Assembly: GCA_040766655.1 (NCBI GenBank)
Contig: JAXGQB010000018.1
Span: forward strand, 1-64,000
Direction of reading: 5' to 3'
DNA from: JALOOB01 sp040766655
Lineage (GTDB): Bacteria; Chloroflexota; Anaerolineae; CG2-30-64-16
DNA: 64,000 nt
Positions 9,936-16,909 of the stretch are shown one piece after another; positions within the stretch are counted from its first letter, which is position 1; each line of letters starts with the position of its first letter. Below the pieces are notes generated by a model. It saw nothing but the letters and a program-made list of their open reading frames with translations. It had not been told where the DNA came from and did no database searches. The position numbers were made by a program, and so were the translations under genes.

Positions 9936-10160
9936 ATGGAAGACGAACTGCGGCCAGAATACGATCTGCGCGAACTGCTCAAAGGTGGCGTCCGGGGCAA
10001 GTACGTGACACGCTATCGCGCCGGCACCAATCTGGTGCTGCTCGATCCTGACGTAGCGAAAGCCTTCCCGGATCAGGAGGCAGTGAACGAGGCGCTCCGC
10101 CTGGTGATCCGTTTGGGTGAGATCCAGCACGGCCAGAAACACGCATCGGCCGGCGCCTGA
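9936..10160 (+). CDS. Small antitoxin-like hypothetical protein
   Basis: A 74-residue protein starting MEDELRPEYDLRELLKGG and containing NLVLLDPDVAKAFPDQEAVNEALR. Short proteins of this shape, with a DELxPEYDL start and a DPDVAxxFPDxxxVNEALR middle, are common in Chloroflexota and cyanobacteria and often sit beside toxin genes. I see no toxin partner here. The start at 9936 is preferred because the family motif begins there; an in-frame ATG at 9882 would add 18 residues. No membrane segment is present. The function is inferred only from this resemblance. Confidence 0.5.
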   Translation: MEDELRPEYDLRELLKGGVRGKYVTRYRAGTNLVLLDPDVAKAFPDQEAVNEALRLVIRLGEIQHGQKHASAGA

Positions 10161-10239
10161 AGCTGGCAGCGCCCGAACCCCTCGCTAGTATTCCGCGCGC
10201 CACCTGCGACTACCTTAGCCGTTGCAGCAGGTCACCGCC

Positions 10240-10436
10240 AGCCGCCCGCAATCTTCAATCTTCCATCTTCAATCTTCAATCGTGCGCCGCCACCTTCAAC
10301 CTTCAACCTTCAACCTCGTGCGCCACCCGTAATCTTCCATCTTCCATCTTCCATCTTCCATCGTGGGCCGGCTCGCCGGCACGGCCGCCCCCAATCTTCC
10401 ATCTTCCATCTTCAATCTTCAATCGCCAACGCCCAT
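10240..10436. repeat. Heptad repeat cluster downstream of repA-like gene
   Basis: Four runs of AATCTTC/CATCTTC/CTTCAAC heptamers fill the space between the two convergent genes. The last run overlaps the final codons of the minus-strand ATPase gene and supplies its Ile-Glu-Asp-stop end. Confidence 0.85.
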
Positions 10437-11698
10437 CCATTCCCCGGATGCCGCCGCCCCTTCGAGCTTACAATCTGCCCCCCCAGCGACTCGCGCGCGC
10501 GGTAGATCATCGCGCGGCTGAAGCCGGCCGCCTGCCCCGCGGTCACGATCTCCTTCGGCGCCACCGGTCCCCCCGCCGGGCCGCCGGCCTCCTCCAGGAA
10601 CCCCACCAGCCACTCCGCCGCCTCGTCCCGCTCCGTCGGCGCCTCGTAGGCGCGCGGCGCCTCCGGATCGTACACCACCCGCACGTTCTCCCCGCCCGCC
10701 AGCGGCTCCAGCACCACCCCCAGCGCCTCCGGGTGCCGCGACAGGTTCGACTTGATCACCGCCAGCTTGCGCGGCCCGTTCGGGTCCGGCTTCGGCCCCA
10801 CCTGCACGCCCGTGAGCCCCCACGCCACCCGGCTCATGGCCGTGATGTGGCCGCTGCCGCGCACCTGGTCCGGGTCCACCGCGTCGAGCAGCCCACCTTG
10901 CCCGTTGGACTTGCGCAGGTGGTGGATCAACAGCACCGCGCACGCCTCGTGCTGCGCCAGCCCCGCAAAGAACGCCAGCAGCGCGCGCACGTCCTCCACC
11001 GCATTCTCGCCTCTGCCCAGCACCGCGCCCAGCGAGTCGACGATCACCAGCGCCGGCCGCAGGCGATACACCATCTGGCTGAGGAGCTCCTGGTACTTCG
11101 CCGTGCTCAGGTCCAGCAGCATGTCCTCCTCGCTGGCCAGCAGCAGGAACAGCTTTTCACGGTCCAAGTCCCACGCCAGCGCGCGGTCATTGTGCACCTG
11201 GGGGATGCCCTCCCCGTCGACATAGATCACGTTCGCACCCGGCCGGCTCTGCGGCGAGCCGTCCGGCCAGGCCTCCCCCGCGATGATGCGCCGGCCCAGG
11301 TCCAGCGCCAGCAGCGACTTGCCCGTGCCCGGCTTCGCGGCCAGCAGCGTCAGCATGCCCAGCGGCAGCCACGGCTGCCACAGCCACGACACCGGCGTCA
11401 GGTCGCCCGCGATCTCCGCCAGCGACGGGAACGGCCAGTCCACCGTGTTCGGGATGATGCGCTGGATGCGCTCGTACAGCGCGCGCCCACCCGGATAGCC
11501 CGCCAGCGCCATCTGCAGCTCGGCCCAGCAGCGTTGAGCGTAGCCGGCCGGATCTCCCGTCCACGCCAGGTGGCGGATCGCCAGCCAGGCCGCGCGCGGC
11601 CCGCCCTCCGTGAAGTCGGTCGCCTCGGGCAGCGGCTCGAGCTCCAGCCCCGCGATGAAGTCGGCAATGTCCTGCAACTGCGCCTGCAACGTACGCAT
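10412..11698 (-). CDS. RepA-like AAA ATPase / replicative helicase of an integrated element
   Basis: A 428-residue RecA-fold ATPase of the AAA_25/RepA type found on plasmids and phages. Walker A (AAKPGTGKS) is at residues 120-128, Walker B is ALVIVDSLGAV, and the motif VLLIHHLRK contributes the sensor region. The C-terminus carries a small helix-turn-helix (IVTAGQAAGFSRAMIYRARE). It probably serves in replication of the element or as a primase/helicase partner. I chose the ATG at 11698 because a purine-rich GGGGGGGAAACC precedes it; the frame is open 20 codons further. The last residues (AIED) come from the heptad repeat that invaded the 3' end. It lies 180 bp downstream of the integrase gene on the same strand. 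Confidence 0.8.
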   Translation of the reverse strand: MRTLQAQLQDIADFIAGLELEPLPEATDFTEGGPRAAWLAIRHLAWTGDPAGYAQRCWAELQMALAGYPGGRALYERIQRIIPNTVDWPFPSLAEIAGDLTPVSWLWQPWLPLGMLTLLAAKPGTGKSLLALDLGRRIIAGEAWPDGSPQSRPGANVIYVDGEGIPQVHNDRALAWDLDREKLFLLLASEEDMLLDLSTAKYQELLSQMVYRLRPALVIVDSLGAVLGRGENAVEDVRALLAFFAGLAQHEACAVLLIHHLRKSNGQGGLLDAVDPDQVRGSGHITAMSRVAWGLTGVQVGPKPDPNGPRKLAVIKSNLSRHPEALGVVLEPLAGGENVRVVYDPEAPRAYEAPTERDEAAEWLVGFLEEAGGPAGGPVAPKEIVTAGQAAGFSRAMIYRARESLGGQIVSSKGRRHPGNGWALAIED

Positions 11699-11787
11699 GG
11701 TTTCCCCCCCATCCTGCCACTCGCCGGCGCTCCCGCCGGCCGGTCCGCAAGCCCGCATCCTGTCCTTCTGCGCCGCGCGGCATTGAC

Positions 11788-11873
11788 GGTCATTCTGAGC
11801 CGCACAGCGGCGAAGAATCTCGGCCCCATGGAACCGAGACCCTTCGCTGCGCTCAGGGTGACGGCAGCAGCCC
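11788..11873. repeat. Dispersed palindromic repeat
   Basis: A long imperfect inverted repeat. The left arm reads GTCATTCTGAGC...GAAGAATCTCGG and the right arm reads CCGAGACCCTTCG...GCTCAGGGTGAC, around a CCCATGG centre. This sequence type is familiar as a dispersed REP/MITE-like element in many environmental genomes. It separates the integrase stop from the ATPase start. Confidence 0.7.
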
Positions 11874-11879
11874 CCACCG

Positions 11880-12857
11880 TCACAGCACGCCCTTCAGGAA
11901 CGCCGCCGGGTTGCTCAGCGCATGCTCCACCAGCTGCGCGTACACCTGCGTCGGCGTGACGCTCGCGTGGCCCAGGCTGCCCGACACCGCCAGCAGGCTC
12001 GCGCCCGCAGCCAGGCTCTGGGCCGCATACGTGTGGCGCAGCGCATGGCACGACACGCCCTCCCGCTTCGAGCCCACCCGCAGCAGGTAGCGATCCACCA
12101 CCCCGCGCAGCCCGCGCGTGCTGATCCGCTCCGCCGGCCCGCTCAGCGCGACGAACAGCGCAGCCGTCGGTGGGCGCAGCAGCCGGCGCACCGCCAGCCA
12201 GCGCTCGATGCACAGGCGCGTCTGGCGCGTCAGATACACCTTGCGCCGCTTGCCGCCCTTGCCCAGCACCCGCAGCTCCCCGGCCTCGCCCGCCTCGCCG
12301 GCCTCCCCGGCCGCCAGGTTCACGTCGTCCACGTCCAGCCGCGACACCTCGCACACCCGCAGGCCGTGGATGCTCATCAGCGCCAGGATCGCCTTGTCGC
12401 GCACCGCCGCCTCCGGGGCCCGGGCCGCGTCCGTGGCCGCCAGCAGCGCCTTCAGCGTGACCAGAGAGAGGTACTTCACGCGCCTGGCCTGCGCCCCACG
12501 GCTCGCCGGCGCCTTCAGCGCCTGGGCGGGATTGACCTTCAGCAGCCCGTGCGCGTGCGCCAATTGATAGAAGCGCCGCACGCTGGACACCTTGCGCCCC
12601 ACCGTCGAGGCCTTGTACTGCCCCGCCAGGTGCGCGCGGTACTCCTCGAGCACCGCCGCCGTGACGCCCGCTGGCGTCAGCGCGCGCTCCGCCAGCCACT
12701 GCAGGTGTTGCTTCGTGTCGCTGCGATAGCTGGCCAGCGTCAGCGGCGAGGGCCGGCCGTGGCCGACGTCCTGCCGCATCCACCGCTCTAGCGCCCCCAG
12801 GATGCTCTCCGGATCCCAGGCGGCGGAACGGCCGCCAGCTCCGTCACTTGGCTGCAT
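11880..12857 (-). CDS. Tyrosine recombinase / integrase (first of three)
   Basis: A 325-residue XerC/D-type site-specific recombinase. The N-terminal SAM-like core-binding domain covers about residues 20-115. The catalytic domain shows Arg in IHGLRVCEVSRL, Lys in GKGGKRRKVYL, the HALRHTYA box, His in LGHASV and the nucleophile Tyr in TQVYAQL. All six catalytic positions look intact. A GEAGEAGEAGE stretch near residue 190 is encoded by a 9-bp repeat in a loop. The start at 12857 has GGGAGGAGG just upstream and lies inside the preceding small gene (14-bp overlap), which indicates translational coupling. It probably mobilises the element carrying the RepA-like ATPase and XRE repressor. Confidence 0.92.
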   Translation of the reverse strand: MQPSDGAGGRSAAWDPESILGALERWMRQDVGHGRPSPLTLASYRSDTKQHLQWLAERALTPAGVTAAVLEEYRAHLAGQYKASTVGRKVSSVRRFYQLAHAHGLLKVNPAQALKAPASRGAQARRVKYLSLVTLKALLAATDAARAPEAAVRDKAILALMSIHGLRVCEVSRLDVDDVNLAAGEAGEAGEAGELRVLGKGGKRRKVYLTRQTRLCIERWLAVRRLLRPPTAALFVALSGPAERISTRGLRGVVDRYLLRVGSKREGVSCHALRHTYAAQSLAAGASLLAVSGSLGHASVTPTQVYAQLVEHALSNPAAFLKGVL

Positions 12858-13053
12858 CAGAGCCTCCTCCCGGCAGCCGCCGCCGCCAATCCGTCACCAC
12901 GAAGTCGAGTGCCACCCCGATCGTGGGCAGCCCGGTCTCGCGGCAGATCTGGTTCAGGGTGTTCAGGGTGTCCGCCGACACGGTCACGCTCAGGCGCGGC
13001 CGGCGGCGGACGATGGACTTGCGAGGCGTACGTTGTGGACTGCTGTGTGACAT
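12844..13053 (-). CDS. Small basic DNA-binding-like protein upstream of integrase
   Basis: A 69-residue protein with an Arg-rich N-terminus followed by RPRLSVTVSADTLNTLNQIC. This beta-strand plus helix pattern resembles ribbon-helix-helix proteins. The start is set at 13053, where GGAGGT stands five bases upstream; an ATG at 13059 would overlap the SD. It overlaps the integrase start by 14 bp, so it could be an excisionase or partition-like accessory factor. That role is inferred from position only. Confidence 0.6.
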   Translation of the reverse strand: MSHSSPQRTPRKSIVRRRPRLSVTVSADTLNTLNQICRETGLPTIGVALDFVVTDWRRRLPGGGSDAAK

Positions 13054-13078
13054 GGCCACCTCCTGCGGAGCACATATG

Positions 13079-13090
13079 TTCCATTTGGAA
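13079..13090. promoter_or_regulatory. Candidate repressor operator O1
   Basis: The palindrome TTCCATTTGGAA lies just downstream of the predicted start site of the integrase promoter. It shares the GTTCCA/TGGAA half site with the larger palindrome at the XRE start, so the XRE protein is the likely ligand. Confidence 0.5.
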
Positions 13091-13100
13091 GCATGGCGCT

Positions 13101-13128
13101 ATTGTACACCAGTGTCGCACATTGTCAA
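13101..13128 (-). promoter_or_regulatory. Promoter of the integrase operon
   Basis: On the minus strand there is a perfect -35 TTGACA (13123-13128) and -10 TACAAT (13101-13106), separated by 16 bp. It faces the small gene and integrase. The predicted start of transcription falls near 13094, next to the palindrome at 13079-13090. Confidence 0.75.
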
Positions 13129-13150
13129 ACCAGATGTCGCGAATTGGGGC

Positions 13151-13178
13151 TTTACTTTTCCGCGTGGCGTGGTATAAT
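13151..13178 (+). promoter_or_regulatory. Promoter of the XRE repressor gene
   Basis: A -35-like TTTACT (13151-13156), a 16-bp spacer and a perfect TATAAT (13173-13178). The expected transcription start at about 13184-13186 coincides with the ATG at 13186, predicting a leaderless mRNA. Confidence 0.75.
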
Positions 13179-13195
13179 GGAACCCATGGGTTCCA
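13178..13195. promoter_or_regulatory. Candidate operator O2 overlapping the XRE start codon
   Basis: TGGAACCCATGGGTTCCA is a perfect 18-bp palindrome spanning the end of the -10 box, the predicted transcription start and the start codon. Binding here would shut off its own promoter. Confidence 0.6.
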
Positions 13196-13662
13196 GTTTC
13201 AGCGAATGGCTTAACCGGGAGATCCGGCAACAGGGGTGGTCGCTGCGCACGACGGCCAGCAAACTGGACATCGCGCACACGACCATCATTCGGATGGCCA
13301 ACGGCAAGAACGTGCCCAGTCCGGAGTTAGCCAACCGGATGGCCGCGCTCTTTGGCGTGCCCGCGCGGGACGTCTTTGCCCTGGCCGGCATCATGCTGCC
13401 AGCAGAGCCGCCGCCCGATGAGACGAGTGAGTTGGTGGCGCGGCTGGACGCCCTGCCCGAGGACCTGCGCCAGGAGACGCTCGCCCTCTTCAATGCGCTG
13501 CTCAGCTATCGCCGGAGGATCGCCCCTTCCGTTGAGGACCGAGTGGCGGTGTTTCGTTCGGCGTTTGCCGCGCTGACCGAGGAGGAGCAGGAGGAGGCGC
13601 TGAAGGAGTTGAATCGCCGGGTGTTCGACGCGACAACAGGCGCGCAATCAGATCTGCAATAA
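13186..13662 (+). CDS. XRE-family phage-type repressor
   Basis: A 158-residue regulator. An N-terminal helix-turn-helix (residues 10-60; SLRTTASKLDIAHTTIIRMANGK) binds DNA. The helical, Glu-rich C-terminal half has no protease (LexA-like) domain, so SOS-type autocleavage is not expected. Two in-frame ATGs lie at 13177 and 13186; the second matches the predicted transcription start of a leaderless message, and no SD is present for either. It diverges from the integrase operon across 130 bp that hold two promoters and two related palindromes, a lysogeny-switch layout. Confidence 0.85.
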   Translation: MGSSFSEWLNREIRQQGWSLRTTASKLDIAHTTIIRMANGKNVPSPELANRMAALFGVPARDVFALAGIMLPAEPPPDETSELVARLDALPEDLRQETLALFNALLSYRRRIAPSVEDRVAVFRSAFAALTEEEQEEALKELNRRVFDATTGAQSDLQ

Positions 13663-13735
13663 CGTTCGTCTGCTCGTCCGCGTCGAGCTGCTTGTAGAGC
13701 TCAACTGCTGCATCTAACTTGGATTTGTGCGCCAT
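13502..13735 (-). CDS. Possible small hypothetical protein antisense to XRE gene end
   Basis: A 77-codon frame whose first 37 residues (MAHKSKLDAAVELYKQLDADE and on) look like a plausible amphipathic helical protein. A GAGGGG lies close upstream of the ATG. The remainder is Pro-rich and antisense to the XRE coding region, where it may be meaningless. The gene is uncertain. Confidence 0.25.
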   Translation of the reverse strand: MAHKSKLDAAVELYKQLDADEQTNVIADLIARLLSRRTPGDSTPSAPPPAPPRSARQTPNETPPLGPQRKGRSSGDS

Positions 13736-13840
13736 TGCCCCTCGCTGTGTAGAACAACAGTGCTATCCTACCAGAAAGGCGGCGCAAAAGCAAGGGCACT
13801 TATCGCACAGTATCCCAGAGATATCGCCGGATTTCGCGGC

Positions 13841-14240
13841 GACGGACCGCCACCAGGCGGCGGACGCAAGCACAGCAGATCATCAATCCCGACGACAGGC
13901 CGCCCCCGGGGCGGCAAGGCAGCGACACAGCGGATCATCGAAACTCGCGACCGACCGCCCCCAGGCGGCAGACTCAAGCACAGCAGATCATCGACACAGG
14001 CGACCGACCGCCCCTGGGCGGCGGACTCAAACACAGCGGATCATCGAAGCACGCGATCGACCGCCCCCGGGCGGCAGACTCAAGCACAGCGGATCATCAA
14101 CGCACGCGACAGACCGCCCCTGGGCGGCGGACTCAAACACAGCGGATCATCGAAACTCACGATCGACCGCCTCCAGGCGGCAAGGCAGCGACACAGCGGA
14201 TCATCGAAACTCGCGACCGACCGCCCCCGGGCGGCAAGGC
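13841..14240. repeat. Eight tandem 53-55 bp units, each with a CCGCC/GGCGG hairpin
   Basis: Successive units share GACCGACCGCC-N4-GGCGGCA...CACAGCGGATCATCGAA. In all eight the 5-bp stem CCGCC/GGCGG is kept, while the four- or five-base loop varies (CCCA, CCTG, CCCG, TCCA, ACCA). Units come in two flavours, with GACTCAA or AAGGCAGCG after the hairpin. There are no unique spacers, so it is not CRISPR. It lies between the repressor and the next integrase's attachment region, where an iteron origin or a partition site would be possible. No protein gene is supported here. Confidence 0.85.
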
Positions 14241-14412
14241 CGGCGACCCGCCGGCCGGTGCGCTTCCCATAAGCGGCGCACTGGGTAGCACTTTACCAGC
14301 CCAAATCGACCATTCTCGAAGAATGAACTGTGCTCACGGGTCGCAATTTCCCCGTGCGAACACGGTTACCAGAAACGCCACACCGTGTAAACAGTTCCTC
14401 CCGTTTCCGTCA

Positions 14413-14459
14413 CACGGTTCACATCCGTGAGGTCGTGGGTTCGAGTCCCTCCCCGCCCA
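14413..14459 (+). other. 3' fragment of tRNA-Val(CAC): attachment-site remnant
   Basis: The fragment begins exactly at the anticodon stem. CACGG (14413-14417), loop TTCACAT with anticodon CAC, and CCGTG form the arm. The variable loop is AGGTC, the T arm is GTGGG/TTCGAGT/CCCTC with one mismatch, and the end is CCCGCCC plus discriminator A. No D-arm or 5' acceptor strand precedes it. Tyrosine integrases commonly use such 3' halves as att core, and the integrase at 14644 lies 185 bp away. Confidence 0.75.
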
Positions 14460-14545
14460 TACTGACCTCACGGATAAGCGGTTTTCATAGCCGTGAGGTC
14501 ACGTAAACAGCCCCCATCTCACAAACTGCCCTCACGGATCGTTGT
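14425..14545. promoter_or_regulatory. Arm-type integrase binding repeats
   Basis: CCGTGAGGTC occurs at 14425-14434 (inside the tRNA fragment) and near 14492. Its reverse complement GACCTCACGG lies near 14464, and a further CCTCACGGATC lies near 14531. GTAAACAG also occurs twice (about 14378 and 14504). Clustered copies in both orientations beside an att core are typical of integrase or excisionase arm sites. Confidence 0.55.
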
Positions 14546-14643
14546 TGCGAGTTTACCTGTCGGGATAAAAAAACGCAGCCTCCCATACTGAGAAGTGAAA
14601 GCTTCGGTTATGGGAACCGTTTTCCCGAAAGGAGACCGCACGG

Positions 14644-15738
14644 ATGCCCATCACGTTTTCCCAGGCCTGCGCCGGCTTCATCCACTACCAGACGGCAGCC
14701 GGCAAGTCACCCTACACCTTACGCAACTACCGGGTTTCGTTCGCCAAATTGACCGCCTACCTCGCCCAGCGCGCGGCGAGCGATCCCAGCGCGCAACCCA
14801 TCCCCGACGCCGATGCGAAGCGCACACCGGCGCGTGCCAAGAAGTCCGCATCCCGGGCCCGAGTGAGCGCCAGCACCTATAACCCCGCAGATCCGCCGCT
14901 CGACAGCATCACCCGCGCGCAACTCGTCGATTTCCTGGCCTGGCTGCGCGAAGAGCACGTCATCGCGCCCGCCGGCATCGCGCCGCGCCCCGCCCGCCAC
15001 CTGGCGCCCAAGACCATCATCAACATCCACGCGGACCTATCCGCCCTTTGGCGCTGGGCGACTGAAGAGGAGTTCGTGCCATCGAACCTCGTCCGCGCCA
15101 TCGAGCCGCCTGAAGCCACGAGGACGGTCGTCGACCCGTTCACCCAGGCCGAGCTCGAAGCACTCCTGGCGCTCTGCGATCAGAAGAGGACCTGGAAGGG
15201 CGTTGGAATCGAGCAAATCTCCGCCGTTGCCGACCGCGACCGCTGCATCATCCTGCTTCTCGTCGACACCGGGATGCGCGCTTCCGAGCTGTGCGGCATC
15301 CGCATCCAAGACATCGATATGGCTCGCAACCGCATCGCCATCCATCACGGCAAGGGCGACAAGGATCGCTTCGTGCAGTTTGGCAAGCGCGCGGCCAAGG
15401 CGATCTGGCGCTATCTGACCCCACGCATGCCCGCCGACCCCGGCGATCCGTTCATCACGGTCGGCCCGGCAGATGACCTGCGGCCCATGAACCGGGGCCA
15501 GCTCCGTGTTCAGCTCGTCCGTATCGGGCAGCGCGCCGGCGTCGCGAACGTCTATCCCCACCGCTTTCGACACACCTTTGCGATCACATACCTGCGCAAC
15601 GGCGGCGACCTGTTCACGCTCCAGGCTCTCCTGGGTCACTCCGATCTCGGAATGGTCCGCCGTTACGCCCGGGTCGCACAGACCGACTGCGCCAAGGCCC
15701 ACGCCAAGGCCTCGCCCGCGGACAACTGGCGCCTGTAG
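14644..15738 (+). CDS. Tyrosine recombinase / integrase (second)
   Basis: A 364-residue integrase. The core-binding domain (residues about 8-150) is extended by an Ala/Arg-rich insertion around residues 45-80. The catalytic domain shows Arg in DTGMRASELCGI, Lys in GKGDKDRFV, HRFRHTFAITYL, GHSDLGM and Tyr in VRRYARV. All catalytic residues are present. GGAGA precedes the start. Its position just downstream of the tRNA-Val fragment and arm repeats says it integrates its element into that tRNA gene. The other attachment site and an intact tRNA are not in the window. Confidence 0.92.
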   Translation: MPITFSQACAGFIHYQTAAGKSPYTLRNYRVSFAKLTAYLAQRAASDPSAQPIPDADAKRTPARAKKSASRARVSASTYNPADPPLDSITRAQLVDFLAWLREEHVIAPAGIAPRPARHLAPKTIINIHADLSALWRWATEEEFVPSNLVRAIEPPEATRTVVDPFTQAELEALLALCDQKRTWKGVGIEQISAVADRDRCIILLLVDTGMRASELCGIRIQDIDMARNRIAIHHGKGDKDRFVQFGKRAAKAIWRYLTPRMPADPGDPFITVGPADDLRPMNRGQLRVQLVRIGQRAGVANVYPHRFRHTFAITYLRNGGDLFTLQALLGHSDLGMVRRYARVAQTDCAKAHAKASPADNWRL

Positions 15739-15768
15739 CGCCGAGGAACGCAGAGGAGCACACCGCCA

Positions 15769-16146
15769 ATGACGGACGACAGCCAGCCCAAACCCAAGAT
15801 CATCGTCACAGACACTGCGCCGCCCGCGCGCTGCAGCCGGTGCGACAAGGAGATCGCCACCGTCATTGTCGCGTGCACGCCCGACAACATGCGGCCGCAC
15901 CCGGTGAAGATCCCGACGGCCTACTACACCGACAGCCGGGGCCAGCCCGTGTGCTCCGATTGCTTCGCCGAATACCAACGCAGGGAGCGAGAATTCCAGG
16001 CCAGCATGCAGCGGCCACGCGCCGCCGACAGGGGCGAGGGGCCCCGGCTCGGTGCGCCACGCCGTGGCCAGCCCGCGCAGCGGTCGCGCGCACCTCGTCG
16101 CACGCGCAAGCCGCCGGAGCCGGAGCCCTCGCCGGCCGCCGTGTGA
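15769..16146 (+). CDS. Zinc-ribbon hypothetical protein
   Basis: A 125-residue protein with two Cys pairs: CSRC at residues 22-25, and CSDC at residues 63-66 in the segment YYTDSRGQPVCSDCFAEY. Together they form a likely four-Cys zinc ribbon. The C-terminus is a disordered Arg/Pro-rich tail that could bind nucleic acid. It follows the integrase by 30 bp and is probably co-transcribed. A decayed paralogue lies at 16527. The function is unknown. Confidence 0.65.
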   Translation: MTDDSQPKPKIIVTDTAPPARCSRCDKEIATVIVACTPDNMRPHPVKIPTAYYTDSRGQPVCSDCFAEYQRREREFQASMQRPRAADRGEGPRLGAPRRGQPAQRSRAPRRTRKPPEPEPSPAAV

Positions 16147-16526
16147 GTCACGCCGCCGGCTGCCCGTGGCCGACCGCCTACCCACCGTCCAGATCGGCCG
16201 TGCCCACCACGTCCCCCCTCGTCACCATCACAACCACGCGGGCGGGACCTGGCTCACCCGCGCCGGAACCGGCTTCACTGCCGGCCGCCTTGCCATCATC
16301 GTCACCCCCGGAGCGGATCAGCGTGGCGCGCGGTGCAACTCGTTACGAGCAGGAGGATGTATTCGATCCAGAGGACGCCGGGTCACTGCCCGCGGGGTGG
16401 ACTAGCTGGAACCCGAACCGGAACTGCGCACGAGGTACCATCATCGGCTGAAGGCTCGCCTGTCGGGCCAATGGCGAGCACCACGCACACCCGCAGCTGT
16501 CATAGAACGATAGAAGTACGCTCAGA
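16147..16526. other. Spacer without recognisable gene
   Basis: I see no convincing coding frame, promoter or repeat in this 380-bp stretch between the zinc-ribbon gene and its decayed copy. Confidence 0.5.
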
Positions 16527-16750
16527 ATGGCTCCCAACAATCAACCAAAGGCCCAGATCGTCATTGCATCCATCGTCCGGCCCGCGCGCCGCAGCCGGTG
16601 CCAGGGGCAGATCGCTACCCTGATCGTCGCCATCACGCCGCACAACTGGCGGCGTTGCGTCTGAGTGAGTATCTCATACTACCTGGATAACGAAGGCCAA
16701 CCCCTCTGCTCGGACTGCTATCCCGAGTACGAACCGGGTTCGCACATGGG
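16527..16750 (+). pseudogene. Decayed paralogue of the zinc-ribbon gene
   Basis: Starting MAPNNQPKAQIVIASIVRPA, this matches the intact gene at 15769 along its length. The CSRC pair has become RSRC, the frame stops near 16664, and the match resumes in another frame as ISYYLDNEGQPLCSDCYPEY. It therefore shows a frameshift plus loss of a zinc ligand, consistent with a tandem duplicate that decayed before or after the adjacent IS insertion. Confidence 0.7.
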
Positions 16751-16909
16751 TTGGGAGCATGCGCAGTGCACGTATGTCGACAAAGAAGGCCATGCTATTC
16801 GGCCCGACTCGCCGCGACGCGACCTATCTACACGGCAGACGCACGCACCTCGCCGCGATCGCAGCCCGTCCGAGCCAGCGCAGATTGTGGCGATAATGTC
16901 TCATTACGT

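Noticed and set aside
10448..11959. 503-codon plus-strand frame opposite the RepA-like ATPase
   Set aside because: Its translation is Arg/His/Gln/Pro-rich without motifs, whereas the minus strand has Walker motifs and a normal start.
13841..14240. CRISPR array
   Set aside because: The units are contiguous with no unique spacers, vary in sequence, and no cas genes are nearby.
14413..14459. Functional tRNA gene
   Set aside because: The 5' acceptor strand, D arm and a proper T stem are missing; it is only the 3' half expected at an attachment site.
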